Assembly (NCBI GenBank): GCA_009760885.1
Contig: CM019704.1
Coordinates: 12,856,303 to 12,920,302 of the forward strand
Direction of reading: 5' to 3'
Source: Achatina immaculata
Lineage: Eukaryota > Mollusca > Gastropoda > Stylommatophora > Achatinidae
Length of the DNA stretch: 64,000 nt
The translations under genes were made by a program, and so were the position numbers. The notes under the pieces are model-generated. The model saw only the letters and a program-made list of their open reading frames with translations, did no database searches and was not told the DNA's origin. Shown here in pieces: positions 42,345 through 53,008 of this stretch; the stretch's first letter is position 1, and each line of letters opens with the position of its first letter.

Positions 42345-43735
42345 CAGTAATAAAGGTAGATAGAGGTGTATGATTCTAGTAATAAAGGAAAATAGAGGTG
42401 TATGTAAGAAGGGTAGATGGAGGTGTATGGTTCTAGTAATAAAGGTAGATAGAGGAGTATGTTTCTAGTAATAAAGGTAGATAGAGGAGTATGTTTCTAG
42501 TAATAAAGGTAGATAGAGGAGTGTGGTTCAGTTTTACAAAACGACAGAGGGACTGCGGGAAGTGATGAAAAAAAAAACACAAATGGAAGAAACTAAGAAG
42601 GTAAAATGAGAAGGTATAAATCAAAAACATACAACAACCAATAATTTGGCATCAGCCATTTAAGGGATTACATAAAAGAAAAACACAACACATAAATAAA
42701 AACAAAACAAAACAAAACGTATCTTTGTGGTATTCTCCTATTTGGAAATAGGGTAACAAATGCGCCCGAAAGACATAACTATAAAACGGGGGCGATAATT
42801 GGCTGAGAGATGACGAAGAATAACAACTTGGACTAATCGTGTGCCAGCAGAGTAAAACCAATGGTGGCGTTGGAGAGAGCAATAGTGATGTGTGTGTGTG
42901 TGTGTGGGGGGGGGGGGTAATAAAGAGACAAGGAAGCTATAAATACCTTGTAGCTGCTAGAGAAGAAGGGGTCGGAAAGGCTGGCAGATAAAGCTAAAAC
43001 TTATGAGTGAAAAAATGCAGCGAAATGACTAGGGCTAAGAGAAAAATGTAGAGCGATAAATAGCAGAAAGCAGCACATACTGTACATTCTGCACATACTA
43101 AGATACTGAGTTTACTATTAATTCCAGCTGGGTAGAGACAGCCAGCCTGGGAAAGAAGACATTGTTATAGAGCCTTCACAGAAGGCACGTTGAAAGAACT
43201 GGGGCGTATTGTTCTTGTATGTAATCCATGAAAAAGACTGACGCCGAAATACTGGATATTGTATGTTTTTCTTTTATATATTCTCAATTTACTTTCTGCC
43301 ATTTGTGTTTTTCTTTTATATATTCTCATCATACTTTCTGCCATTTGTGTTTTTTATCACTTTCCTCACTCCCTCAGTCATTTTGTAGAACTAAACCATA
43401 CATACCTCTATCTACCTTTATTACTAGAACCAGTTTTGTAAAACTAAACCATACATACCTCTATCTACCTTTATTACTAGAACCAGTTTTGTAAAACTAA
43501 ACCATACATACCTCTATCTACCTTTATTACTAGAACCAGTTTTGTAAAACTAAACCATACATACCTCTATCTACCTTTATTACTAGAACTAGTTTTGTAA
43601 AACTAAACCATACATACCTCTATCTACCTTTATTACTAGAACCAGTTTTGTAAAACTAAACCATGCATACCTCTATCTACCTTTATTACTAGAACCAGTT
43701 TTACCGCAATCATTATCTCTTTTATCTATTGGGAA
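42345..43735. mobile_element. Penelope-like fragment with inverted ends, no coding core
   Basis: Left part 42345-42690 (minus sense) and right part 43190-43735 (plus sense) are reverse complements in blocks: the cctctatctacctttattac segment, an actaaaccatac or equivalent segment, and the ttttcatggattac to tattggat end. The middle (42700-43190) includes a G run near 42906 and the ggtagagacagccagcctgg block shared with 6530 and 18660. It is probably a non-autonomous or collapsed Penelope unit. Confidence 0.7.
43385..43700. repeat. 59-bp tandem repeat within Penelope end, about 6 copies
   Basis: Units of ttttgtaaaactaaaccata plus catacctctatctaccttta plus ttactagaaccag, almost identical to one another. 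A shorter expansion of the same segment occurs on the other arm at 42360-42520. Confidence 0.92.
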
Positions 43736-44110
43736 CAGCAGAAATATGATTTATCAGAAGAATGTTGCGATTTCCCTGGCCAGCAAAGATTGGTAATAAA
43801 GAGTGTAGCAGAAGAGCTGTAGAGACAAAAAAATCGTGTTAAAAATTACGAGAGACAATATACTTTCATAGTACATGCAAAGAGAAGAGGGAGCATTGAA
43901 AATATTGTAACAGGAAAAATGGATGGAAGAAGAGTCAGGGAAGACCAAGAGAAATGATACTGGACAGTCTGATGATGTGATGTGAGAGGAGATCACTAAC
44001 TGAACTGACGGCCTGCATGAAGGATCGGGTACTATGGAGAAATATATCAGCCAACCCCAATCGGTACGACACATGATAATGATGATGATGATGATAAAGA
44101 TGATGATGAT
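43736..44110 (+). mobile_element. LINE-B 3' fragment with (ATG)n tail
   Basis: LINE-B C-terminal sequence from the AAEMWFIRRML-equivalent region to the final CMKDR...NPNRYDT-equivalent, with a gatgatgatgatgataaaga tail at about 44075-44112. Multiple frame breaks. Confidence 0.88.
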
Positions 44111-44112
44111 GA

Positions 44113-44527
44113 TATGTTTTTGATAATTTCGGATTACAGGAAGTGAACTGACCTTGACATTAGGAAAATGTTATTGCCAAGAGACACAAAACTTACCTGG
44201 CTGAGGGACATGGAAGACACACGTTAAATGTCATGGTCATTTTAACAACAAGTAATAAGTAATAACATTTTTAGAAATCTGAATAACGACAACTGGCATA
44301 AAGAAGACGAGCAGCAGAACATGTTACTATTCTCAAGGAAAAAAAGTGTGTATTGGTGTCAAGCGCACCAATCAAGTTGTCATGAGTGAAATGAAATCAA
44401 ATTTGGCAGTTTTGTCTCAGTGTTGTCCACTTCTCCGTGCTGCACGAAGTTGATCGCACTATTCATGGGGAGATAACCACAGCTCCAGTGAAATCACGTG
44501 CAGCGATCCATGATTGGTTACTGACCA
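44113..44527. other. Intronic sequence, no gene seen
   Basis: Single-copy sequence between a LINE-B tail and a LINE-C tail; no recognised exon. Confidence 0.45.
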
Positions 44528-44628
44528 AGGATTAAATGAGGCCCACAGGAGTGCTGTTTGGGAGGTAAAGTTCCTCAAGGGACATGCAAATGAATGAATG
44601 AATGAATGAATGAATGAATGAATGAAGT
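44528..44628 (+). mobile_element. LINE-C extreme 3' end with (GAAT)n tail
   Basis: About 55 bp of LINE-C 3' sequence (gcccacaggagtgctgtttg ggaggtaaagtt) followed by roughly ten gaat units. Severely 5'-truncated. Confidence 0.88.
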
Positions 44629-45905
44629 GTGTAATTTTGTTTTCAGATATCTCTTCACGTAATCGTTGAAGAAAGGTGTAGTTGAATTCCAACATAAACA
44701 TCTTTTTTCATCATGCCAAGATTGAACGAACATCAGCGAGAAATAGCTGTTGGGATGTTAATTGCTGGATCAACAGCAGCAGCAGTATCTCAACATTTTA
44801 ATGTCCACAGAAACACAGTATCACGCCTTCAAAGTCATTTTAACCAAAATGATTCCAGTGCTGACGGCCATAGAGGCGGTAGACCATGAGTTACCACCCT
44901 TGCACAAGACCGCTATATCCACTTCATGCACCTTCATAACAGGTTTCTCCAGACAACATGAACTGCCAGCAACATTCCAGGTTTAAGACGTGTGTTAGGC
45001 AGGACAGTGCAGAACAGACTCAGAGAGATAAATCTCTTACCACATAGGCCTGCAGTTAGACCAGTGACGACAGTTCACCACAGACTAACCCGCTTGACCT
45101 GGGCCAGGCACCACGTGGCATCAGTGGAGATGAGTCTTATTCATTGATGAGTCCAGATTCTGTCTGCAAGGCCATGATGGGCGCGCTTTAGTGTACAGGC
45201 GAAGAGGAGAACGCTTTACGAATAACTGTGTGCTAGAGGTGGAAAGGAGGCAGTGTAATGGTTTGGGGAGGAATTTCCTATGCTGGCCGAACAAACCTAG
45301 TCTTCCTCAATGGCAACCTTACAGGTTTACAATATAGGGACGAAATCACTACACGCCACCTAATGCCTTTTCTGGATGCTAATGGGCAAGGCGTGATACT
45401 GCAGCAGGATAACGCTCGTCCACATGTCGCACGTGTGGTCAGGGACCACTTTCAGCAGCACCAGATTACTGTCTTGCCATGGCCAGAAGTTTCACCGGAC
45501 CTGTCACCTATCGAGCACATTTAGGATGAACTGGACCGCAGGTTGAGAAGACGACACAATCGTCCTGGAAACCGCCAAGAATTAGCCCAAGCGTTGCAAG
45601 AAGAATGGAATAACATGTCTTAACAGTTGATACAATGTGTCATCCGTTTGATGAGAAGGCGGTGTCAAGCAGTGATAACTGCCAGAGGAGGACACACACG
45701 ATACTGAAACCCTGCTTTTCTTTTCTTGGGGTGGTGAGCCACATTAGGTGACTTTTTATTTTTTCTTTTTTTTTGTGACATGTTACTGGTCTGAAAGTTA
45801 TTATTTTATCTGTTATTGGATAATCAAACATAACGTGTGTCAAATTTTATTACAATCATCACCTGAGCACGTTCATGGTGCTTTAGCATTACACACTTAC
45901 TTTTT
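44629..45905 (+). mobile_element. Tc1-like transposon, dead
   Basis: The transposase starts at 44714 with MPRLNEHQREIAVGMLIAGS and a helix-turn-helix (VSQHFNVHRNTVSRLQ). It has stops at the RP*VT position near 44888 and after QTT near 44960, then a FIDESRFCLQGHDGRA remnant (first catalytic Asp, frame-shifted) near 45140-45185. The longest open piece is MVWGGISYAGRTNLVFLNGN through ILQQDNARPHVARVV (second Asp) to SPDLSPIEHI, stop, DELDRRL (DD34E region). Several stops look like CGA to TGA or TGG to TAG changes. Short terminal matches (agtgtgtaat at both outer ends in inverted orientation) may be the repeats. Confidence 0.88.
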
Positions 45906-46025
45906 TTCCATGAGTATACTACAAATATTAACAAACATGTTATTACTACAAACATGTTACGACTACAAACATTAACAAATATGTTACTACTACAAACATT
46001 AACAAATAAGTTACTACTACAAATG
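45906..46025. repeat. Tandem array, about 27-bp unit (left block)
   Basis: Copies of aacaaatatgttactactac plus aaacatt. A related block lies at 52076-52150 beyond the GC-rich block and AAG array. Confidence 0.8.
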
Positions 46026-48050
46026 TGAATGTGGGCGTGAGTTTGTCTGTCCGAAAAACGGCCGTTTTCGGATGATCAGGTTCGGACGTCCCCGTGTCAC
46101 GTGTTTTGGTTCGGACATCCCCGTGTCACGTGTTTTGGGGTGTTAAGAGTCACAAGGAGGGAGGCAGCTAGTAAGAGATAGTGTGTGTCGATTTAGTTCT
46201 CTTTTGTCTGAGCTTGGTGCTGGCAGAGCATGTCTCTGGGGGAGCCGTTGTTGTGACGTTGATGTCTAGAATCTATTGTATGGCCAGTACTTCATGTTAA
46301 AGGGGATGTTTTTGTGTATGTGATGTATGCGATGATCCCAGATGTTGTTCGAGCCAAGCCTGTATGTTGGACAAACTTCGTGTATGTGATTTTGTTACTT
46401 TTCGTGTGTAGCAACTTAGACTCGTGAGCACGTGAAATGTGATGTGTTAATGTTAAGTGTACTCTGTGAGTTGTTGAGAAATTTAAGTTGGCGATGCTTA
46501 ACATTTTCATCATACTTTATGCTTCACCATTATTATGCATCACACGAATTATCATGCTTTGAGTTGTTAACATGACTTTGACATTGAGTTTCATATGTGT
46601 TATTAAAATGTGAGTATTTTTTAGTGTTAATGGCAATGATTGTTAACTTTTTTATAGACTGAGTTCATTTTGTGAATCAAAGTCATCATCTTCTTCTTCT
46701 TCGTTCGCTTCTACCACCAAAACGGCACTGTGATCCTACTGAATTTGCGCCTGTGGTCCTCGTTAGGTCCCGTGGTCTCCTGTGTGGTCCCCGAAAGGAC
46801 CACACGAGATCCACGAGAGGACCACAAGGGTTCAGAGTATCGCAGGGCTTTAGCCTGTATTCTTGGTGGGTCTCTGAAGCGGATTGCGTGACACCGTGGT
46901 TTTCGTTGCACTAGTTTAGTCTAGAGTTGGACTTTCTCATCGGAAGACCTCGACGTGTTTAGGATATCAGTGCATCCCCGCTGGGTGAGAGGCGATAGCC
47001 CACCCAGGCCAGAGTTGGACCTTCTCACCAGAAAACCTCGACGTGTTTTGAGATACCCGTGTATCACCGCCGGGTGAGAGGTGGTTGCCCATACAGTCCA
47101 GAGTTGGACTTTCTCACCGGAAAACCTCAGCGTGATTAGGATACGCAAACATCCCCGCTGGGTGAGAGGTGGTTGCCTATCTAGACTGCCCTGGTCCAGT
47201 GTCTCCGACTTCAGCATTTTGCGGTCGTGGCCGCTACCCTTCCTAGTTGTGACCAGGATGGAGCTTTTGTCCAGGAGGACGAATCCTCGCCACTAGTGAC
47301 TTCCACCCCTGGGTTGAGCCAGTTTAGTCATATTATCCCAGTATGGGCGTGTTTGGGATGTGACCGACCTCTAGAGCAGAGGTACTGTGACATGCATAGC
47401 CTTCAAGATTCACCCCTGGTGTGTGCCGGTTTAGGCAAAGTTCACCAGTATGTGTGTATATCAGGCGTGACCGACCTCTAGAGCGGAGGTGGCGTGACAT
47501 GCCTTGCCATCAAGTTCCACCCCTGGTGTGTGCCGGATTAGGCATATTTCACCAGTGTAGGTGTATTTCGGACGTGGCCGGCCTCTAGAGCAGAGGTGCC
47601 GTGGTATGCATAGATCTCGCAGCGATACTACTGAACATACCGATTAAACTTCACTTTATCCTTTCCTTCACCTTTTCACACCGGCACCGCACAGCAACCT
47701 TTATTTCTTTTCCGTAGTTTCTTCCTTGACTGGGAGGACCTTCACTCCACGCGCGGCATTCGAAGAGTCTCGCCAGCAGTGACTTAACCTCTGAGACAAG
47801 CCGGTTCATGCTTTTCACCCGATGTGATTGCACTCAGGATGTGGCTGACCTCCAGACCAGAGGTGCCGTGATTTGACTGTTTGCTTCGTTTTATCATTTC
47901 TACCACCTTTTCCGCAGTGATGCCGTGCGGCAACCCCATTTGCACCTTTCTTCATTGGCCGGGAGGAGCACCGCTCCACACACGGCAGCTAAAGAATCTC
48001 GCCAACAGCGGGTCAAAGTCATAAATTTGAGTTTTTAATTGCATGGCAAA
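46026..48050. other. GC-rich block with nested tandem repeats, nature unknown
   Basis: About 2 kb with higher GC content than its surroundings. It has a 14-bp perfect palindrome aaaacggccgtttt near 46055 and a direct pair of tcggacgtccccgtgtcacg-type repeats at about 46082-46135. Three copies of an 88-89-bp unit start at agagttggac (46923, 47011, 47100). Copies of an about 107-bp unit carry gacctctagagcagaggt (about 47365, 47472, 47578, with a fourth diverged near 47847). No protein was recognised in any frame. It could be a non-coding transposon end or satellite-like DNA. Confidence 0.6.
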
Positions 48051-48179
48051 TGTTAGATGTCACGGACACAGTCCTTGACCCTGAGTGTTTCCCTGAGCCG
48101 CTTGTGAGGCAAGAAATTGCCACGGGTTAATGTTGTTAAGTGAGGAGAGCTGAGAATGCTGTCCCTGGGTTTGTTGGAC

Positions 48180-51100
48180 ACGAAGAAGAAAAGCCGAAGA
48201 GGTGTAAACAGTAAGAAGAAGAAGAGCATAAGAACCGTAAACAGTAAGAAGAAGAAGAAGAAGAGGTGTAAACAGTAAGAAGAAGAAGAGCCGAAGAGGT
48301 GTAAACAGTAAGAAGAAGAGCCGAAGAGGTGTAAACAGTAAGAAGAAGAAGAGCAGAAGAGCCGTAAACAGTAAGAAGAAGAAGAGCCGAAGAGGTGTAA
48401 ACAGTAAGAAGAATAAGAAGAGCAGAAGAGGTGTAAACAGTAAGAAGAAGAAGAAGAGCAGAAGAGCCGTAAACAGTAAGAAGAAGAAGAAGAAGAGCAG
48501 AAGAGGTGTAAACAGTAAGAAGAAGAGCCGAAGAGGTGTAAACAGTAAGAAGAATAAGAAGAAGAGACGAAGAGGTGTAAACAGTAAGAAGAAGAAGAAG
48601 AGCCGAAGAGGTGTAAACAGCAAGAAGAAGAAGGGCAGAAGAGGTGTAAACAGTAAGAAGAAGAGGAGCAGAAGAGGTGTAAACAGTAAGAAGAAGAAGA
48701 GCCGAAGAGGTGTAAACAGTAAGAAGAAGAAGAGCAGAAGAGCCGTAAACAGTAAGAAGAAGAAGAGCCGAAGAGGTGTAAACAGTAAGAAGAAGAAGAA
48801 GAGCCGAAGAGGTGTAAACAGTAAGAAGAAGAAGAAGAGCAGAAGAGCCGTAAACAGTAAGAAGAAGAAGAACAGAAGAGGTGTAAACAGTAAGAAGAAG
48901 AAGAAGAGCAGAAGAGGTGTAAACAGGAAGAAGAAGAAGAAGAGCAGAAGAGGTGTAAACAGTAAGAAGAAGAAGAAGAGCAGAAGAGGTGTAAACAGTA
49001 AGAAGAAGAAGAGCAGAAGAGCCGTAAACAGTAAGAAGAAGAAGAGCAGAAGAGCCGTAAACAGTAAGAAGAAGAAGAGCAGAAGAGGTGTAAACAGTAA
49101 GAAGAAGAGCAGAAGAGGTGTAAACAGTAAGAAGAAGAGCCGAAGAGGTGTAAACAGTAAGAAGAAGAGCAGAAGAGGTGTAAACAGTAAGAAGAAGAAG
49201 AGCAGAAGAGGCGTAAACAGTAAGAAGAAGAAGAAGAGCAGAAGACGTGTAAACAGTAAGAAGAAGAAGAAGAGCAGAAGAGGTGTAAACAGTAAGAAGA
49301 AGAAGAAGGGCAGAAGAGGTGTAAACAGTAAGAAGAAGAAGAGCAGAAGAGCCGTAAACAGTAAGAAGAAGAAGAGCAGAAGAGGTGTAAACAGTAAGAA
49401 GAAGAGCAGAAGAGGTGTAAACAGTAAGAAGAAGAGCCGAAGAGGTGTAAACAGTAAGAAGAAGAGCAGAAGAGGTGTAAACAGTAAGAAGAAGAAGAGC
49501 AGAAGAGGCGTAAACAGTAAGAAGAGGAAGAAGAGCAGAAGACGTGTAAACAGTAAGAAGAAGAAGAAGAGCAGAAGAGGTGTAAACAGTAAGAAGAAGA
49601 AGAAGGGCAGAAGAGGTGTAAACAGTAAGAAGAAGAAGAGCAGAAGAGCCGTAAACAGTAAGAAGAAGAAGAGCAGAAGAGGTGTAAACAGTAAGAAGAA
49701 GAGCAGAAGAGGTGTAAACAGTAAGAAGAAGAGCCGAAGAGGTGTAAACAGTAAGAAGAAGAGCAGAAGAGGTGTAAACAGTAAGAAGACGAAAAAGAGC
49801 AAAAGAGCCGGAAACAGTAAGAAGAAGAAGAACAGAAAAGCCGTAAACAGTAAGAAGAAGAAGAAGAGCAGAAGAGGTGTAAACAGTAAGAAGAAGAAGA
49901 AGAGCAGAATAGCCATAAACAGTAAGAAGAGAAGAAGAAGAGCAGAAGAGGTGTAAACAATAAGAAGAAGAAGAAGAGCAGAAGAAGTGTAAACAGTAAG
50001 AAGAAGAAGAAGGCAGAAAAGGTGTAAACAGTAAGAAGAAGAAGAAGAAGGCAGAAGAGGTGTAAACAGTAAGAAGAAGAAGAAGAAGAGCAGAATAGCC
50101 ATAAACAGTAAGAAGAAGAAGAAGAGCCGAAGAGGTGTAAACAGTAAGAAGAAGAAGAGCCGAAGAGGTGTAAACAGTAAGAAGAGCTGAAGAGGTGTAA
50201 ACAGTAAGAAGAAGAGCCGAAGAGGTGTAAACAGTAAGAAGAAGAGCAGAAGAGGTGTAAACAGTAAGAAGAAGAAGAGCAGAAGAGGCGTAAACAGTAA
50301 GAAGAAGAAGAAGAGCAGAAGACGTGTAAACAGTAAGAAGAAGAAGAAGAGCAGAAGAGGTGTAAACAGTAAGAAGAAGAAGAAGGGCAGAAGAGGTGTA
50401 AACAGTAAGAAGAAGAAGAGCAGAAGAGCCGTAAACAGTAAGAAGAAGAAGAGCAGAAGAGGTGTAAACAGTAAGAAGAAGAGCAGAAGAGGTGTAAACA
50501 GTAAGAAGAAGAGCCGAAGAGGTGTAAACAGTAAGAAGAAGAGCAGAAGAGGTGTAAACAGTAAGAAGACGAAAAAGAGCAAAAGAGCCGGAAACAGTAA
50601 GAAGAAGAAGAAGAACAGAAAAGCCGTAAACAGTAAGAAGAAGAAGAAGAGCAGAAGAGGTGTAAACAGTAAGAAGAAGAAGAAGAGCAGAATAGCCATA
50701 AACAGTAAGAAGAAGAAGAAGAGCAGAAGAGGTGTAAACAATAAGAAGAAGAAGAAGAGCAGAAGAAGTGTAAACAGTAAGAAGAAGAAGAAGGCAGAAA
50801 AGGTGTAAACAGTAAGAAGAAGAAGAAGAAGGCAGAAGAGGTGTAAACAGTAAGAAGAAGAAGAAGAAGAGCAGAATAGCCATAAACAGTAAGAAGAAGA
50901 AGAAGAGCCGAAGAGGTGTAAACAGTAAGAAGAAGAAGAGCCGAAGAGGTGTAAACAGTAAGAAGAAGAAGAGCAGAACAGGTGTAAACAGTAAAAAGAA
51001 GAAGAAGAACAGCCGAAGAGGTGTAAACAGTAAGAAGAAGAAGAGCAGAACAGGTGTAAACAGTAAAAAGAAGAAGAAGAAGAGCCGAAGAGGTGTAAAC

Positions 51101-51560
51101 AGTAAGAAGAAGAAGAGCCGTAAACAGTAAGAAGAAAAAGAGCCGTAAACAGTAAGAAGAAGAAGAGCAGAAGAGCCGTAAACAGTAAGAAGAAGAAGAG
51201 CCGAAGAGATGTAAACAGTAAGAGGAAGAAGACCAGAAGAGGTGTAAACAGTAAGAAGAAGAAGAAGAGCCGAAGAGGTGTAAACAGTAAGAAGAAGAAG
51301 AGCCGAAGAGGTGTAAACAGTAAGAAGAAGAAGAGCCGAAGAGGTGTAAACAGTAAGAAGAAGAAGGGCAGAAGAGGTGTAAACAGTAAGAAGAAGAAGA
51401 AGAGCAGAGGAGGTGTAAACAGTAAGAAGAAGAAGAAGAGCAGAGGAGGTGTAAACAGTAAGAAGAAGAAGAGCCGAAGAGGTGTAAACAGTAAGAAGAA
51501 GAAGAAGAGCCGAAGAGGTGTAAACAGTAAGAAGAAGAAGAGCCGAAGAGCGGTAAAACA
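48180..51560. repeat. 3.4 kb AAG-rich minisatellite, 27-36-bp units
   Basis: About 110 units of gtaaacagtaagaagaagaa plus gagcngaagaggt (n is a or c), with 2 to 5 AAG steps making unit length vary. Marker variants recur at fixed distances: the gacgaaaaagagcaaaagag block near 49787 and 50567 (780 bp) and agaagacgtgtaaacag near 49241, 49537 and 50317, so blocks of many units have been duplicated. On the PKC sense strand it is (CTT)-rich, with virtually no AG and no stop in three frames, hence very long open frames that are not genes. Confidence 0.95.
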
Positions 51561-52322
51561 TAAGATGACTTAAGATCGTGCTATTTACAAGAAGGTGAAA
51601 AACGAAGGAGGAGTTCTCATGCTTATTTGTTTAATTTATTTGTGCTATGTTATGATATTACACGAAGCCTTGGTTTTCTATGACTGCATACAAGTTTTGT
51701 GTCTTGATTTCTTTTTTTTTTGGGGTGGGGGGAGGGGGTAGTGTTTGAGATTGAATGTGACATGTTTCGGTTGATTGAATGTGACATGTTTCGGCTGATT
51801 AGTAGTAGGATTAAGTAGAGGGACAGCAGATTTTGCCCCGGCAGCTGAAGAGGAAGAATGAGCCTGGGTGGAAGAGGTCGGGAGAGGTGCGGTGTAAAGA
51901 TAGGCTCCAGGCACAGCTGTCTTCTTAGGACCTATTGAAACACATAAAGGCCACAACCTAGGCTAAATGCACATGATAAAAGGGAATCTCCTAGAGGACG
52001 TGAGAGAATGAAATAAGTTACTATTATAAGATATAGGAACTAAATACCAAAGACAAAACACCAACACTAATATTTTACACAAACATTAACAGACATGTTT
52101 CGACTACAAGCAGTAACAAAGACACTATTACTAACAATATTAATATAAAAACTGGAGTGAAAAAAGAAAACATCTTGTTTACACATGTACTCAGCCGTGC
52201 TAGTATACCCACCTGTCCATTCGTCTAGTCGTCTGTAAATCAAATCACTTACCAGACTCTACATTATTCATTGCACTTTTCTGTCTGTCCTGTCTAACCC
52301 AGTTCCTAGCTAGTCAACCTAC
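51561..52322 (-). other. Intron following the C2 exon; one weak exon candidate
   Basis: Mostly single-copy. On the minus strand, after a ttatgtgtttcaatag acceptor-like site near 51930, a frame reads GPKKTAVPGAYLYTAPLPTS then STQAHSSSSAAGAKSA, richer in complexity than its surroundings. The neighbouring exons already join in phase without it, so it would have to be an alternative exon; its function is unknown. A G-rich run lies at 51721-51740. Confidence 0.35.
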
Positions 52323-52525
52323 CCAGATAGGACCACTCCTGCCAGTGTTGCTATCACACCTGTCTGCAAGTATCTTGGCGCCAACACTGACGTCTGCCAG
52401 GTTCCGGTTTGGTCGCTCCATGACGATGATTTGTATGAGGCGACCATCGTACAGGTGAGCATCAAAGCAAGAGTTCCACTTTGGAAACAGTGTCTTCTTT
52501 TTCTGAACAAAATGGAGGCCTTTAC
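52323..52525 (-). CDS. PRKCD-like: Novel PKC exon: core of C2 domain
   Basis: Minus-strand exon of 203 bp, acceptor TTTTATCACAG, donor GTAGGT. It enters in phase 1 and encodes 67 residues: KGLHFVQKKKTLFPKWNSCF, DAHLYDGRLIQIIVMERPNR, NLADVSVGAKILADRCDSNT, GRSGPIW, ending in phase 0. The VQKK-T-x-x-P-x-W, FDAHxYxGRxIQI and VGxxxLAxRC motifs are those of the calcium-independent C2 domain of PKC delta/theta. In PKC delta this domain binds phosphotyrosine, and the His and Arg of the FDAHxYxGR strand are kept. The exon carrying the initiator Met and first C2 strands was not found between here and 64000. Confidence 0.96.
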
Positions 52526-52639
52526 CTGTGATAAAATGTTCAGCTTTATTTTGAGAAGAATAAAACGCTATAAGATAGTCGGCATGAAAGTAGACGTACT
52601 GTATAAGAACATTCATGCGAGATAGGTCAAGATTTGCTA

Positions 52640-53008
52640 GTATAAAAATATGTACTGGATTGTCTAGTATGTCCAGTATACATAATATGTGTAGTATGTA
52701 TAGTATGTCCAGTATGTCCAGTATGTGTAGTATGTATAGTATGTCCAGGATGTGTAGTATGTCTAGTATATGTAGTATGTATAGTATGTCCAGTATGTGT
52801 AGTATGTATAGTATGTCCAGTATGTGTAGTATGTCCAGTATGTGTAGTATGTATAGTATGTGTAGTATGTGTAATATGTGTAGTATGTATAGTATGTCCA
52901 GTATGTGTAGTATGTATAGTATGTCCAGGATGTATAGTATGTCCAGTATGTGTAGTATTTCCAGTATGTGTAGTATGAATAGTATGTCCAGGATGTGTAG
53001 TATTTCAA
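52640..53008. repeat. Minisatellite, 9- and 18-bp units (left block)
   Basis: Copies of tagtatgtccagtatgtg in about 20 repeats built from the 9-bp steps agtatgtcc, agtatgtgt and agtatgtat. It resumes at 53585-53780 after a LINE-E, and a short related block is at 59560-59640. Confidence 0.92.

Noticed and set aside
43210..43270. Hammerhead ribozyme in the Penelope ends (ctgacgccgaaatactgg looks suggestive)
   Set aside because: Hammerheads are known from Penelope-like elements, but the CUGANGA core followed by a stem and GAAA at proper spacing is not present in the copies I examined.
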